DNA from: Hyphomicrobiales bacterium
GTDB lineage: Bacteria > Pseudomonadota > Alphaproteobacteria > Rhodospirillales > JACKKN01
Assembly: GCA_024236415.1 (NCBI GenBank)
Contig: JACKKN010000007.1
Span: 124,001 to 188,000 of the forward strand
Length of the DNA: 64,000 nt
Direction: 5' to 3'
The stretch's first letter is position 1. The number at the start of each line of letters is the position of its first letter. The translations under genes were made by a program, and so were the position numbers. Shown here in pieces: positions 17,836 through 26,759 of this stretch. The notes beneath the pieces were generated by a model. That model saw nothing but the letters and a program-made list of their open reading frames with translations, was not told the origin of the DNA and did no database searches.

Positions 17836-18496
17836 CCCCTTTCCCCTGCCGCATCCGCCGTCCCGCCGGCCACGCCCAGGGCCGGCCTCCCGCCAGCCGC
17901 GGCCAGACCCAGGCCAGGACCAATCCCCACAGGTAGCCGGCCCCATGGGCCGCGGGCACCGGCGCCCAGCCGGTGGCGGGGCCCGAGAACAGGGCTAAGT
18001 TGCCACTCCATTCCACCACGATCTTGATCGCCCCGGCCCCGGCCATGAGGGCGAACAGGGGTGATCGCGTGTGCCGCCACTGGCCCGCCACCGCGGCGGC
18101 GAAGACCGTGTTCAGGACACCGGACAGGCCGCAGTAGGCGGCCAGGTCGGGCCGTGTCCACAGCACCCCCAGGGACACGGCCAGGGCGCCCGAGACGACC
18201 AGCAGCCCCAGGGGCGGGGCGCCGTCGCGGTGGGCCACCTCGGTCCAGGTGCCCAACAGGGCCAGGGCGGCCAGGTTCAGGCCCAGGTGGTGGCCGTCCA
18301 CATGCGCCAGGTGGCCGGTCAGCAGGCGCCAGGCCTGCCCCGCCGCGACCCCGTCCCGGTCCAGGACCAGGGCCGTGAAGGCGTCGCCGCCCAGCAGGTG
18401 CAGGGCCAGCAGGGCGCTGCCCAGGGCCAGGGTGAACCACGGCAGCCGGGGGCTGCCGTGGTCCGTGGCCGTGGGGACCCGTGTCCGGGCGGTCAT
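17777..18496 (-). CDS. Rhombosortase (rhomboid-family sorting protease)
   Basis: A 239-residue polytopic membrane protease of the rhombosortase group. It has the GHLAHVDGHHLGLN motif in an early membrane helix, the serine nucleophile in YCGLSGVLN and the catalytic histidine in AHGAGYLWG. Its ATG overlaps the stop of the upstream GlyGly-CTERM protein (ATGA), so it is a dedicated protease for that substrate. Rhombosortases cut the C-terminal anchor of their targets at the inner membrane so that they can be surface-attached. The last about 30 residues are basic and overlap the convergent zeta gene; a slightly shorter protein is conceivable. Confidence 0.9.
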   Translation of the reverse strand: MTARTRVPTATDHGSPRLPWFTLALGSALLALHLLGGDAFTALVLDRDGVAAGQAWRLLTGHLAHVDGHHLGLNLAALALLGTWTEVAHRDGAPPLGLLVVSGALAVSLGVLWTRPDLAAYCGLSGVLNTVFAAAVAGQWRHTRSPLFALMAGAGAIKIVVEWSGNLALFSGPATGWAPVPAAHGAGYLWGLVLAWVWPRLAGGRPWAWPAGRRMRQGKGAIRRRRGCGRGPGRPGIPC

Positions 18497-20610
18497 CGCT
18501 CGCCGCCCCACCGGCGGCGCCAGGCGGCACCCCCGGCGGCGGCCCCGAACAGGACCATCAGGCCCAGGCCGAAGGGATCGATGGCCCCCGTGCCGCCGCC
18601 GCCACCGCCACCGCCCGTATGGTGGGTGGCGCGGGTGCCCGTGAACATGGGCCGGGCGGTGTCCGCCCGGGGCAACGCGGCGGGGCTGGCCAGGCGCCGC
18701 TGCCGGGCCGCGTCCTCGGTGGCCACGCGATCCCGGTTGCGGCGCTCGATGCCCAGTTCGGCGAAGCGGGCGTCGCGCACCACCACCATGGAGGTGTGCG
18801 GCGTCACCAGGCCGTTCTCCACGGCCAGGTCGGTGGCCGCCTGGGTGACGTCGGCGTCGGCGCCGAAGGTCTCGGCCTCGTGCATCAGGGCCTCGATGGC
18901 GGCGTAGGCCCACAGGCGCTCCACCTCGGGGTGGTCGGCGGCCGTGGCCGGGAAGGGGAAGCCGGTGGTGTAGGTCTTGGCGCGGCCCGAGATCATGCCG
19001 GAGACCGTCACCTCGGCCGTGCCCCCGCCCCAGTAGTGGCCGAACACCACCAGGCGCTGGCCCCGGTACAGGCTGCCCAGGCGGGCCGGGGTGACGTCGG
19101 CCGTGCGGACGCCCGATATGACCAGCTTGAGGTCGCGCAGGGACTCGTGGCCCACCTTGTCCGTGGCGCCCAGGACGGCGCCGACGATGTCGTCGCTGTT
19201 GGAGATGGCGAAGGCGGTGCCGCCGCTCTCGCGGGTCAGCGCGTCCAGCAGGGGGCGGTTGGCGCTGTTGCCCATGACGAAGGTGAACAGGCGCACGTCT
19301 TTGCGGCGCGCCAGGTCCAGGAACGCGCGCTTGCGGGTCTCGCCCAGGTTGGCGACGCCGTCGGTGACCAGCAGCACGGCGCTGACCCGGTCGGCGTCCA
19401 GGCCGTCCAGGCCCATATTCAGGCCGGCGTACAGGTCGGTGCCGCGCTCGGCCGTGACCCCGCCCAGGGCGCGGATGGCGGCGTCCACGTTCTCCGCCGT
19501 GGCGGCCCGGAACCCGCCGTCCAGCAGCCGTGCCGAGTCGTTGAAGAGGACGATGCGGAAGCGGTCGTCGGGGCGCATCCTGCGCAGGCCCCGCGAGACG
19601 CCCTCGGCCAGGGTGGCGAACTTGCCGGCCATGGACCCGGAGACGTCGAGGACGAAGCTCCAGTCCCGGCCCCGGGTAATGGGCGCCAGGTCGTCGTCGG
19701 GGGTGATGGTCAGCATGAAGGTGCCGCGCTCGGCGCCCTCGGCCCGGTGGGCCACCAGGTCGACGCTGCCGGACAGCCCCTGTTTGAGGCGCCAGTAGAC
19801 GATGACGTCTCGGTCCAGGCGCACCTCGGGCGCGAGGCTGGCCGGACCGGCTGCGGCGACCCGGGTCTCGCCGTCGTCCGCGGCCGGGGCGGCGCCGGTG
19901 GTGGCCGGGGCCGGCCGGCCCAGGTGGACCTGCCAGTCGCCGCCGGGGTCCTGGGTGATCCGCGCCGCCGGATGGTCGGGCAGGCGCAGGGCCTCGACCG
20001 GGCGCGACGAGCGCAGGGTCAGGTCGAAGCTGAAGTCGCCGGTGACCTTGTCGTCGGCGGTCCAGAAGGCCAGCTTGGCCTCGTCCACGCCGCCCTCCTC
20101 CAGGGGATAGGCGTAGCGGCCGATGCCCGTGTCCAGGCCCGTGGGCTGCAGGTAGGTCAGGCGCACGCGCACCGTGTCCCGGGCCCGCACCGGCCAGACG
20201 GTGATGTCGAAGGTCTTGTGGGAATCCTGCTCGGCCAGGGCGGCCTCGCGGCCGGCGGCCTTCTCGTCCGCATAGACCCGGCGCGCCTTCTCCTTGGCCA
20301 GGACCTCGCCGGTGACGGGCTTGCCGTCGATCCAGTAGGTGAAGGCGCTGACCGCCGCGCGCTCGGGCACGGGGAAGGAGTACACGGCCTCCAGGTCGCG
20401 GTCGTGGGGGTTGGCGAAAACCTGCTCCACCGTGGTGGCGGCGTAGGCCTCCTCGACCACCACCGTCACTTTGTGGTCGCGGATCTGCAGGGCCGGGGTG
20501 CGGCCGTCGGTGGGGGTCAGCAGGCCGGCGGCCTGGGCGGCCGGCGGCGCCGCGCCCAGGGCGGCGCAGAGCGCCAGGACCGCCAGGATGCATTTCATCG
20601 GGGTTTTCAT
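18493..20610 (-). CDS. VIT/vWA surface protein with GlyGly-CTERM anchor
   Basis: A 705-residue exported protein. The start at 20610 is supported by GAGGAGG seven bases upstream. Order of parts: signal peptide (about 1-29, ending in QAAG), VIT domain (about 35-165), vWA domain (about 300-470) with the MIDAS start FVLDVSGSM, and a C-terminal tail with a run of nine glycines, a hydrophobic helix and RRRWGGER. That tail is the GlyGly-CTERM signal cut by rhombosortase. The protein matches the group called marine proteobacterial sortase target protein, but the neighbouring protease here is a rhombosortase, not a sortase. Three TTGAAC-N3-GTTCAA operators in the region suggest TetR control. Confidence 0.92.
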   Translation of the reverse strand: MKTPMKCILAVLALCAALGAAPPAAQAAGLLTPTDGRTPALQIRDHKVTVVVEEAYAATTVEQVFANPHDRDLEAVYSFPVPERAAVSAFTYWIDGKPVTGEVLAKEKARRVYADEKAAGREAALAEQDSHKTFDITVWPVRARDTVRVRLTYLQPTGLDTGIGRYAYPLEEGGVDEAKLAFWTADDKVTGDFSFDLTLRSSRPVEALRLPDHPAARITQDPGGDWQVHLGRPAPATTGAAPAADDGETRVAAAGPASLAPEVRLDRDVIVYWRLKQGLSGSVDLVAHRAEGAERGTFMLTITPDDDLAPITRGRDWSFVLDVSGSMAGKFATLAEGVSRGLRRMRPDDRFRIVLFNDSARLLDGGFRAATAENVDAAIRALGGVTAERGTDLYAGLNMGLDGLDADRVSAVLLVTDGVANLGETRKRAFLDLARRKDVRLFTFVMGNSANRPLLDALTRESGGTAFAISNSDDIVGAVLGATDKVGHESLRDLKLVISGVRTADVTPARLGSLYRGQRLVVFGHYWGGGTAEVTVSGMISGRAKTYTTGFPFPATAADHPEVERLWAYAAIEALMHEAETFGADADVTQAATDLAVENGLVTPHTSMVVVRDARFAELGIERRNRDRVATEDAARQRRLASPAALPRADTARPMFTGTRATHHTGGGGGGGGTGAIDPFGLGLMVLFGAAAGGAAWRRRWGGER

Positions 20611-20643
20611 GTCATGCCTCCTCGAAAGTGGGGACGAGCGGTA

Positions 20644-20658
20644 TTGAACAATGTTCAA
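20644..20658. promoter_or_regulatory. TetR-type operator O3 (TTGAAC-N3-GTTCAA)
   Basis: Perfect 6+6 palindrome TTGAACAATGTTCAA between the 45-residue gene and the VIT gene, 34 bases before the VIT start codon. Confidence 0.7.
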
Positions 20659-20796
20659 TTAAAACGCCCAAAAGGCCCGGGACAGGAATCCGTCCAAAAA
20701 CGAGCCGGCCATGTGCAGGCCCACCAGGGCGGTGGCGGCGAACAGGGCGGCCACGGCGGCGGCCTGGATCAGGGGGCAGTTGCGGTCGGTGTTCAT
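20659..20796 (-). CDS. 45-residue single-pass membrane protein
   Basis: A short gene that automatic calling easily misses. ATG at 20796 is preceded by GGAGAG at six bases. The protein reads NTDRNCPLIQ, then one membrane helix of alanine, leucine and valine (about residues 11-32), and ends AFWAF. It lies between two copies of the TetR-type operator and directly upstream of the VIT/vWA gene on the same strand, so it is the first gene of the rhombosortase operon. The function is unknown; a small subunit or regulator of the sorted protein is possible. Confidence 0.65.
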   Translation of the reverse strand: MNTDRNCPLIQAAAVAALFAATALVGLHMAGSFLDGFLSRAFWAF

Positions 20797-20812
20797 GGTC
20801 GCTCTCCATTTA

Positions 20813-20859
20813 ATGAACAATGTTCAATAAATAATGCCTTGCTTTTGAACGCCGTTCAA
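20813..20859. promoter_or_regulatory. Paired TetR-type operators O1 and O2
   Basis: TGAACAATGTTCA at 20814-20826 and TTGAACGCCGTTCAA at 20845-20859, 32 bases centre to centre. They lie in the divergent region between the rhombosortase operon (minus) and the tetR gene (plus), where they could control both. The same motif recurs at 44305-44339. Confidence 0.75.
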
Positions 20860-20922
20860 GTCTTTTTTTCAGGAGCGGCCGGCGGGGGAGGGGCGGCGCG
20901 CGGACGGAAGGACGAGACCGCC

Positions 20923-21519
20923 ATGGCCCGGCGCAGCGACCACACCCGCGAGGAGCTTTACCGCATGTCCCTGGACGCGGCGCGGGAGATCCTGCGCAAC
21001 CAGGGGCTGCCGGCCCTGACCGCGCGCAGCCTGGCGGCGCGCATCGGCTATTCGCCGGGCACGCTGTATAACCTGTTCCGCAACCTGGACGACCTGGTGG
21101 TGCAGCTCAACGGCGAGACCCTGGACGCCCTGCAGGCGGCCCTGGACGCCGTGCCCGACGACGGCGACACCGAAACCCGCCTGTGGCACCTGGCCCGGGC
21201 CTACATCGCCTTCACGGTCGAGAACCGGGAGCTGTGGAACGTGCTGTTCGAGCACCGCCTGCCCGAGGGCGAGGACGTGCCCGACTGGTACCGCGGCAAG
21301 CTGGCGCGCCTGCTGGCCCGGGTCGAGGCGGCGCTGGTGCCCGTGATCCCCGACGACGTCGCGGCGCGCGGCCGCGCCACCCGGGTCCTGTGGGCCGGGC
21401 TGCACGGCCTGTGCAGCCTGGGCCAGTCGGGCAAGCTGGCCCTGGTCGCCGAGGACGGCCTCGATGACCTGGCGCGCGACCTGATCCGCACCTACCTGGC
21501 CGGCCTGCCCGGGCATTAG
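20923..21519 (+). CDS. TetR-family transcriptional regulator
   Basis: A 198-residue TetR repressor. The N-terminal helix-turn-helix (LTARSLAARIGYSPGTLYNLF) is typical; the C-terminal part resembles the WHG/TetR_C_13 type ligand domain (WNVLFEHRLPEG, LWAGLHGLCSLGQSGKL). It is divergent from the rhombosortase operon and probably binds the two palindromes in between, which also appear upstream of the RND efflux genes. The ligand is unknown. It converges with the permease gene, with stop codons overlapping by four bases. Confidence 0.92.
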   Translation: MARRSDHTREELYRMSLDAAREILRNQGLPALTARSLAARIGYSPGTLYNLFRNLDDLVVQLNGETLDALQAALDAVPDDGDTETRLWHLARAYIAFTVENRELWNVLFEHRLPEGEDVPDWYRGKLARLLARVEAALVPVIPDDVAARGRATRVLWAGLHGLCSLGQSGKLALVAEDGLDDLARDLIRTYLAGLPGH

Positions 21520-22580
21520 AGGACCATCCCCGCCAGCATCCCGGCGATCACCGAGCCGACCAGGGCGAAGGCCAGGTAGGCGGCGAACACCGGCAGGCGC
21601 ACCAGGGCGAACACGGCGATGGCCGCCGGCAGGCTGCTGACCCCGCCGGCAACCAGGAAGGCCATGGCCACGCCCATGGACATGCCCTGGTCCACCAGCC
21701 CGGCGGCCAGCGGCAGGGCGGCGTAGCCGTTCAGGTAGGCGGGCACGCCGACCAGGGCGGCGGCGGTCACCGCGCCCAGGCCCTCGCCGCCGGCCAGGCG
21801 GGCCACCAGGTCGGCCGGCACGTAGGCCAGCATCAGGCTTTCCAGCAGGAAGGCGAGGGCGATCCACTTGCCCAGGAACAGGGCCGAGGCCAGGGTCTCC
21901 TTGGCGAAGGTCTGGCGCCGTTCGGCCTCGCGCCAGGCGGCCCAGACCACCGGCCGCGCCACCCGCACCTTGGACCCGCCGCAGCCGCCGTTGCCCACCC
22001 CCGGGCGCAGGGGATCGGCGAACACCGGCAGCCCCTGCACGGCCAGCAGGGCGTAGCCGCCGAACAGGCCCAGGCCCACGGCGGCCACGGTCTTGGCCAC
22101 GGCGAAGGGCAGGCCCAGCGTGCCCGTGGTCAGCAGGAACATGCTGGGGTCCATGACCGGCGAGCTGAGCCAGAAGGCCATGACCGCCGGCAGCGGCACC
22201 CCCATGGACAGCAGGGCGGCGATCAGCGGGATCACCCCGCAGGAGCAGAACGGCGACAGCCCGCCCACCAGGGCCGCCAACAGCACCATGCCCGCCACGT
22301 GGCCCGAGAAGGCCCGCGCGATCAGGTTGTCGGCGCCCGAGGCCTTGGCATAGGCCGCCGCCGCCACCGCCAGCACCAGGTAGGGCAGGGTGCCCAGGAA
22401 GGCGCGCCCGGTGAAGGCCAGCGACGGCAAGACCTGCCCCCGGTCCAGCACGGCCACGGCGGCGAGCACCAGGGCGAAGGCGGCCCAGGCCTTGTCGACG
22501 GCGCGCCAGTTCGGGCGGGGGAGCGCGGCCAGGGGCGCGGCGGGGGCGGGAACCTTGGAGAGGTCGCTGGAGCTGCTCAT
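21516..22580 (-). CDS. ArsP/DUF318-type permease
   Basis: A 354-residue inner-membrane permease of the DUF318 (UPF0718) family with about eight to ten helices in two halves. It has the family motif SPFCSCGVIPL in the first half, WLSSPVMDPSMF and a cytoplasmic loop with GGCGGS cysteine. Family members export trivalent organoarsenicals (ArsP) or other metals. The upstream ArsR-type regulator supports metal or metalloid control, and the same 18-base motif precedes both genes. The exact substrate is not known. Confidence 0.85.
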   Translation of the reverse strand: MSSSSDLSKVPAPAAPLAALPRPNWRAVDKAWAAFALVLAAVAVLDRGQVLPSLAFTGRAFLGTLPYLVLAVAAAAYAKASGADNLIARAFSGHVAGMVLLAALVGGLSPFCSCGVIPLIAALLSMGVPLPAVMAFWLSSPVMDPSMFLLTTGTLGLPFAVAKTVAAVGLGLFGGYALLAVQGLPVFADPLRPGVGNGGCGGSKVRVARPVVWAAWREAERRQTFAKETLASALFLGKWIALAFLLESLMLAYVPADLVARLAGGEGLGAVTAAALVGVPAYLNGYAALPLAAGLVDQGMSMGVAMAFLVAGGVSSLPAAIAVFALVRLPVFAAYLAFALVGSVIAGMLAGMVL

Positions 22581-22588
22581 GTTTCGAA

Positions 22589-22606
22589 ATCCCTAGTATT
22601 CTGGTT
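22589..22606. promoter_or_regulatory. Putative ArsR operator upstream of the permease
   Basis: ATCCCTAGTATTCTGGTT matches the motif next to arsR (ATCCCTAGAATGTTGGTT) at 15 of 18 positions. It lies 8 bases from the permease start codon and covers the likely -10 region on the minus strand. Confidence 0.55.
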
Positions 22607-22624
22607 CTGTTGTCGCAAAAAAAA

Positions 22625-23032
22625 TCACTCGGCGGCGAGGGCGCCCTTGGCTGCCGTGTCCTTGCCCGCCACCTCCCCACCCGGGGCACAGGCGGTGCCG
22701 TCGCCGAAGCCCAGGCAGCATTCGTCGGTCAGGTAGGCCAGCAGGCCGTCGATGGCCGCGTAGAGGGCGGTGTTGATCACCTCGCGCCCGCGCTTCTCCT
22801 GGCGCACCACGCCGGCGTCGGTCAGGGCCCGCAGGTGGTGGGCCAGGGTCGAGGGCGGGATGCCGGCCCGGGCCTGGACCTCGCCGATGTTCATGCCCTC
22901 GGTCCCGGCCCGGATCAGCAGGCGGAACAGGGCCAGGCGGGTGGGGTTGCCCAGGGCGGCCAGGCGCCGCGCCGCCTGGTCGGCGTCCAGGGCGGGTTCG
23001 CGGCGGCCGGGGGCGGATCGTTTCGTAACCAT
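22625..23032 (-). CDS. ArsR/SmtB-family regulator
   Basis: A winged-helix ArsR-family repressor of 135 residues when started at ATG 23032; an earlier ATG at 23062 would place the start inside the promoter. The DNA-binding part reads LAALGNPTRLALFRLLI, then IPPSTLAHHLRAL. Cysteines occur in DECCLGFGDGTAC near the C-terminus and could bind metal or thiols. A TTGACA box (23068-23063) with an 18-base spacer to CATTCT would put transcription start at the ATG, so the mRNA may be leaderless; no good ribosome binding site is visible. It stands 44 bases upstream of the permease gene. Confidence 0.88.
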   Translation of the reverse strand: MVTKRSAPGRREPALDADQAARRLAALGNPTRLALFRLLIRAGTEGMNIGEVQARAGIPPSTLAHHLRALTDAGVVRQEKRGREVINTALYAAIDGLLAYLTDECCLGFGDGTACAPGGEVAGKDTAAKGALAAE

Positions 23033-23068
23033 ATCCCTAGAATGTTGGTTGTTTCGCGTCATTGTCAA
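23033..23068 (-). promoter_or_regulatory. arsR promoter with overlapping operator
   Basis: On the minus strand TTGACA (23068-23063), 18 bases, CATTCT (23044-23039). The motif AACCAACATTCTAGGGAT (23050-23033) overlaps the -10 box and is shared with the permease upstream region, as expected for autorepression. Confidence 0.55.
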
Positions 23069-23109
23069 GCCCCTTTCGCGCGTCCTCATCCTGGGTCACC
23101 CGCCACCGT

Positions 23110-24423
<1,314 letters not shown>

Positions 24424-24609
24424 GGGATCGCTCCCTGGCTGGGGTCTCGGACGGCGGCGGAAAGGCGGGAGTTTACTCCGATTCGCCGCCAAGGGAAGGG
24501 GGCAGCCCCCGGCGTGTCGGTGGGCGCCGGTTTCGGGCGCGATGTCGTCACGGCAAGCCCCTGATGTGGCGGGAAAGACGGGGGTCGGGCGGGGAAAATG
24601 TCGTCATCT
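24424..24609. other. Intergenic region upstream of purB with repeat boxes
   Basis: No gene is visible. It holds ATGTCGTCAC at 24542 and ATGTCGTCAT at 24598, again 56 bases apart as in copy 1 at 2041/2097, and ends at the left end of the IS. Confidence 0.6.
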
Positions 24610-26061
24610 GAGCCTCTTGCAGAATTCGAGCTTGATGCGGGGTGTTTTTTTGATTGGCTTGCGGGTGCGGCAACGAAGGCCTCTCGGATTTGCGCAATCG
24701 GGTTGGATTTTGCCACGCGGTGCGGGTTTGCGGCGCGTTCAGGCCAAGTCGGTCCGGCTGCGTCCCCTCGGAAGAGGTCGCGTGATGTTGGCGCCCGGGA
24801 GGCTCCGGGTTACGGAACCAGACGCATCAATTGATCGACAGTCAACGCCAGGATGCCGAACATCAGGTGGCACATCACCTTGTCGTGGCCGCGGACGCGA
24901 ACCGTGCGGCCGCCGAAGTCGTCCTTGAGCCGGGCGTTGACCCGCTCGGCGGCCGTGCGCTCGCCATAGCGGATCTTCTCCGCGGTCTGGTATCCGGCGT
25001 GCCGGCGCCGTTCCGCCTCGAGGGCCAGTTCCCGCTTGCGCTCGGCCTTGCCCCAGGGGTTGGCCTCGATGATCGGGACGTGGCCGAGAGATCGGCTATG
25101 GTCCTTGATCTCGCCGACGTCGTAGGCACTGTCCATCAGGTCATACAGGCTCCTCACCCGCGCCGCCGTGAGGGTCGCCAGCGGGATCGCCGCTTGGCTG
25201 TCGTGCAGCGACGCCGCGCTCAGCAGGGCGCTCAGCGGCACCATGCCGTCGGCCACATCCAGGTGCAGCTTATAGCCGGTCCAACTGCTCCTGTAGCCCT
25301 TGGCGCTGCGCTTGGTGCCGACGGCGCAGTGCCGCGGCAGGTCGGCCAGCATCTCCTCGAGGGTCATGTCCAGTTGGCGCTCCAGGCGCCGCCGCCGCCG
25401 CGGCGCCTCCTCGCCCTTGCGCGGCCGACCGCGCCCGCGCTTCGGCTTGCCAGGCAACGCCGCCGGCTTCTCGCGCGCCTCGATCGCCGTGCTGTCCCGC
25501 GAGACGTGGCCGACCAGCCGCTCCGCGTGGGTGCTTTCGATCAACGCCTGGTGCAGGCGGCTCGGCAGGGCACTCCGCGCGAACTCGGCAAAAGCCCGCG
25601 AGAAGGTCGACTCGCTGGGCACCGACCCCAGGCGCTCCCAGCCGCAAAGCCGGCGCAAGGTCTTGTCAACCGAGAGCCGCTCGATCAGCAGGCCGGTCGT
25701 CGGCAGGTTGAACACCGCCTTGGCGACGAAGGCACGGGCCAGAGCCGCACGGTCCGAAGGCGGACAGCCGGCGCCGCCACGCCGGTAGGGCAGAAACGCC
25801 TCCACCCCGACCACATCAAGCACCGTGACCAACCGTCGGTGGCGATCCCCAAGTGGGCCCAGTTCCTCTTCCAGCCACGGGAACAGTTGGCCTTGCAGCC
25901 GTTGCCAGCAAGCTGTTAACGTCTTTCTCAGAGGCATCCTCCGCAGTCCCTTCCAGTGGTTGTTCCGCAAAACAAGCCTACTGGAACAAGACTGCGGAGG
26001 CCCTCGGAAACCGCCCCAATCCCCAAAATTCCACGCGCCTCGGCAATTCTGCAAGAGGCTC
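24610..26061 (-). mobile_element. IS element (IS4/IS5/IS1182-like DDE group)
   Basis: A 1.45-kb element bounded by perfect 17-base inverted repeats GAGCCTCTTGCAGAATT (24610-24626) and AATTCTGCAAGAGGCTC (26045-26061). It is flanked by the 4-base direct repeat ATCT (24606-24609 and 26062-26065), which is the target duplication. It carries one transposase gene. The intact ends suggest a functional, recent insertion. Confidence 0.9.
24810..25937 (-). CDS. IS transposase, DDE type
   Basis: A 375-residue transposase when started at ATG 25937 (PLRKTLTACWQRL). An upstream in-frame ATG at 26063 lies across the inverted repeat and is unlikely. It has an N-terminal DUF772-like region (SDRAALARAFVAKAVFNLPT, ESTFSRAF), a first catalytic block near SRDSTAIEA, a basic linker, LMDSAYD (second acidic residue) and a C-terminal RTAAERVNARLKDDFG with the third. 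It would catalyse cut-and-paste movement of the surrounding element. It looks intact. GC content is that of the host. Confidence 0.85.
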   Translation of the reverse strand: MPLRKTLTACWQRLQGQLFPWLEEELGPLGDRHRRLVTVLDVVGVEAFLPYRRGGAGCPPSDRAALARAFVAKAVFNLPTTGLLIERLSVDKTLRRLCGWERLGSVPSESTFSRAFAEFARSALPSRLHQALIESTHAERLVGHVSRDSTAIEAREKPAALPGKPKRGRGRPRKGEEAPRRRRRLERQLDMTLEEMLADLPRHCAVGTKRSAKGYRSSWTGYKLHLDVADGMVPLSALLSAASLHDSQAAIPLATLTAARVRSLYDLMDSAYDVGEIKDHSRSLGHVPIIEANPWGKAERKRELALEAERRRHAGYQTAEKIRYGERTAAERVNARLKDDFGGRTVRVRGHDKVMCHLMFGILALTVDQLMRLVP

Positions 26062-26065
26062 ATCT

Positions 26066-26759
26066 GTCGTCATTCTTGTCTGCGGGGTGGTGCCGGAGGA
26101 CACGGATGGACACGGATGCAAGGCACGGATGGACACGGATGCGCGCGCGCCGCCATCCCGCCCCGTCGTTCCCGCGCCGGCGGCGGTTTCGTGGATGCCC
26201 GGATCAAGTCCGGGCATGACGTAACTATATAAAATTGTTATGTTTTTCGTCATGGCCGGGCTTGACCCGACCATCCACGGAAGCCCTGGCCGCCTGCGCG
26301 GGGACGACGGGGTGAACAGGGGAGCCTTCCCCTCGGCGTTCCTCCGCGTCCTCCGCGTTTCAAGGAATTAACCGCAGAGGACGCGGAGGACGTGGCGACC
26401 TCCCGCCCCCATCCGTGTTCATCCGTGTCGAAATCCGTGTTCATCCGTGTTCCCCCGCACCGCCGAAAAACAGGAAATATTCTTATGAAATCATGATTTC
26501 AAGCCATTCTGAAAAATATCGCGATTTTTTTCCTTGAACTTTGCCCGCCGCCGCCCTACCTTGGCCATGATGCTCGCTTATGACGTGTACCCATGGACCA
26601 GGAGATCCCATGCCATGAACCGCGACGACCGTTTGACACCCTTGCGCGAAGTTTGTAAGAACATTTCAGGAACTTTTCTGGATTGCAGGGCGATCAGCCG
26701 TCAGCTTGATGGAGGCTGAAAGCTGAATGCTGAGAGCTGACCGCCAAGGTACACCTCCC
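26066..26759. other. Intergenic leader of the second toxin-like gene
   Basis: No convincing gene. It contains the right part of repeat copy 2, an AT-rich leader (about 26460-26540) with an ATCGCGATTTTTTTCC stretch comparable to the leader at 2500-2560, and AGCTGAAAGCTGA repeats at 26690-26745 like those between purQ and purS. A short open frame around 26606-26719 has no family resemblance and was not called. Confidence 0.6.

Larger units (their letters stand above)
24542..26450. repeat. Composite intergenic repeat, copy 2 (interrupted by an IS)
   Basis: Without the IS the order is that of copy 1: paired ATGTCGTCAY boxes (24542, 24598), direct CACGGATGGACACGG array (26099-26141), an alphaproteobacterial REP-type palindrome (GGATGCCCGGATCAAGTCCG, 26193-26275), a CCTCCGCG/CGCGGAGG inverted repeat (26341-26392) and the inverted ATCCGTGTTCATCCGTG array (26410-26450). 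The REP part differs from copy 1. Confidence 0.7.

Noticed and set aside
26534..26719. A 61-codon frame (with an ATG at 26614) upstream of the second toxin-like gene
   Set aside because: No ribosome site, no homologous feature in the other leader, and it runs into dispersed repeats.
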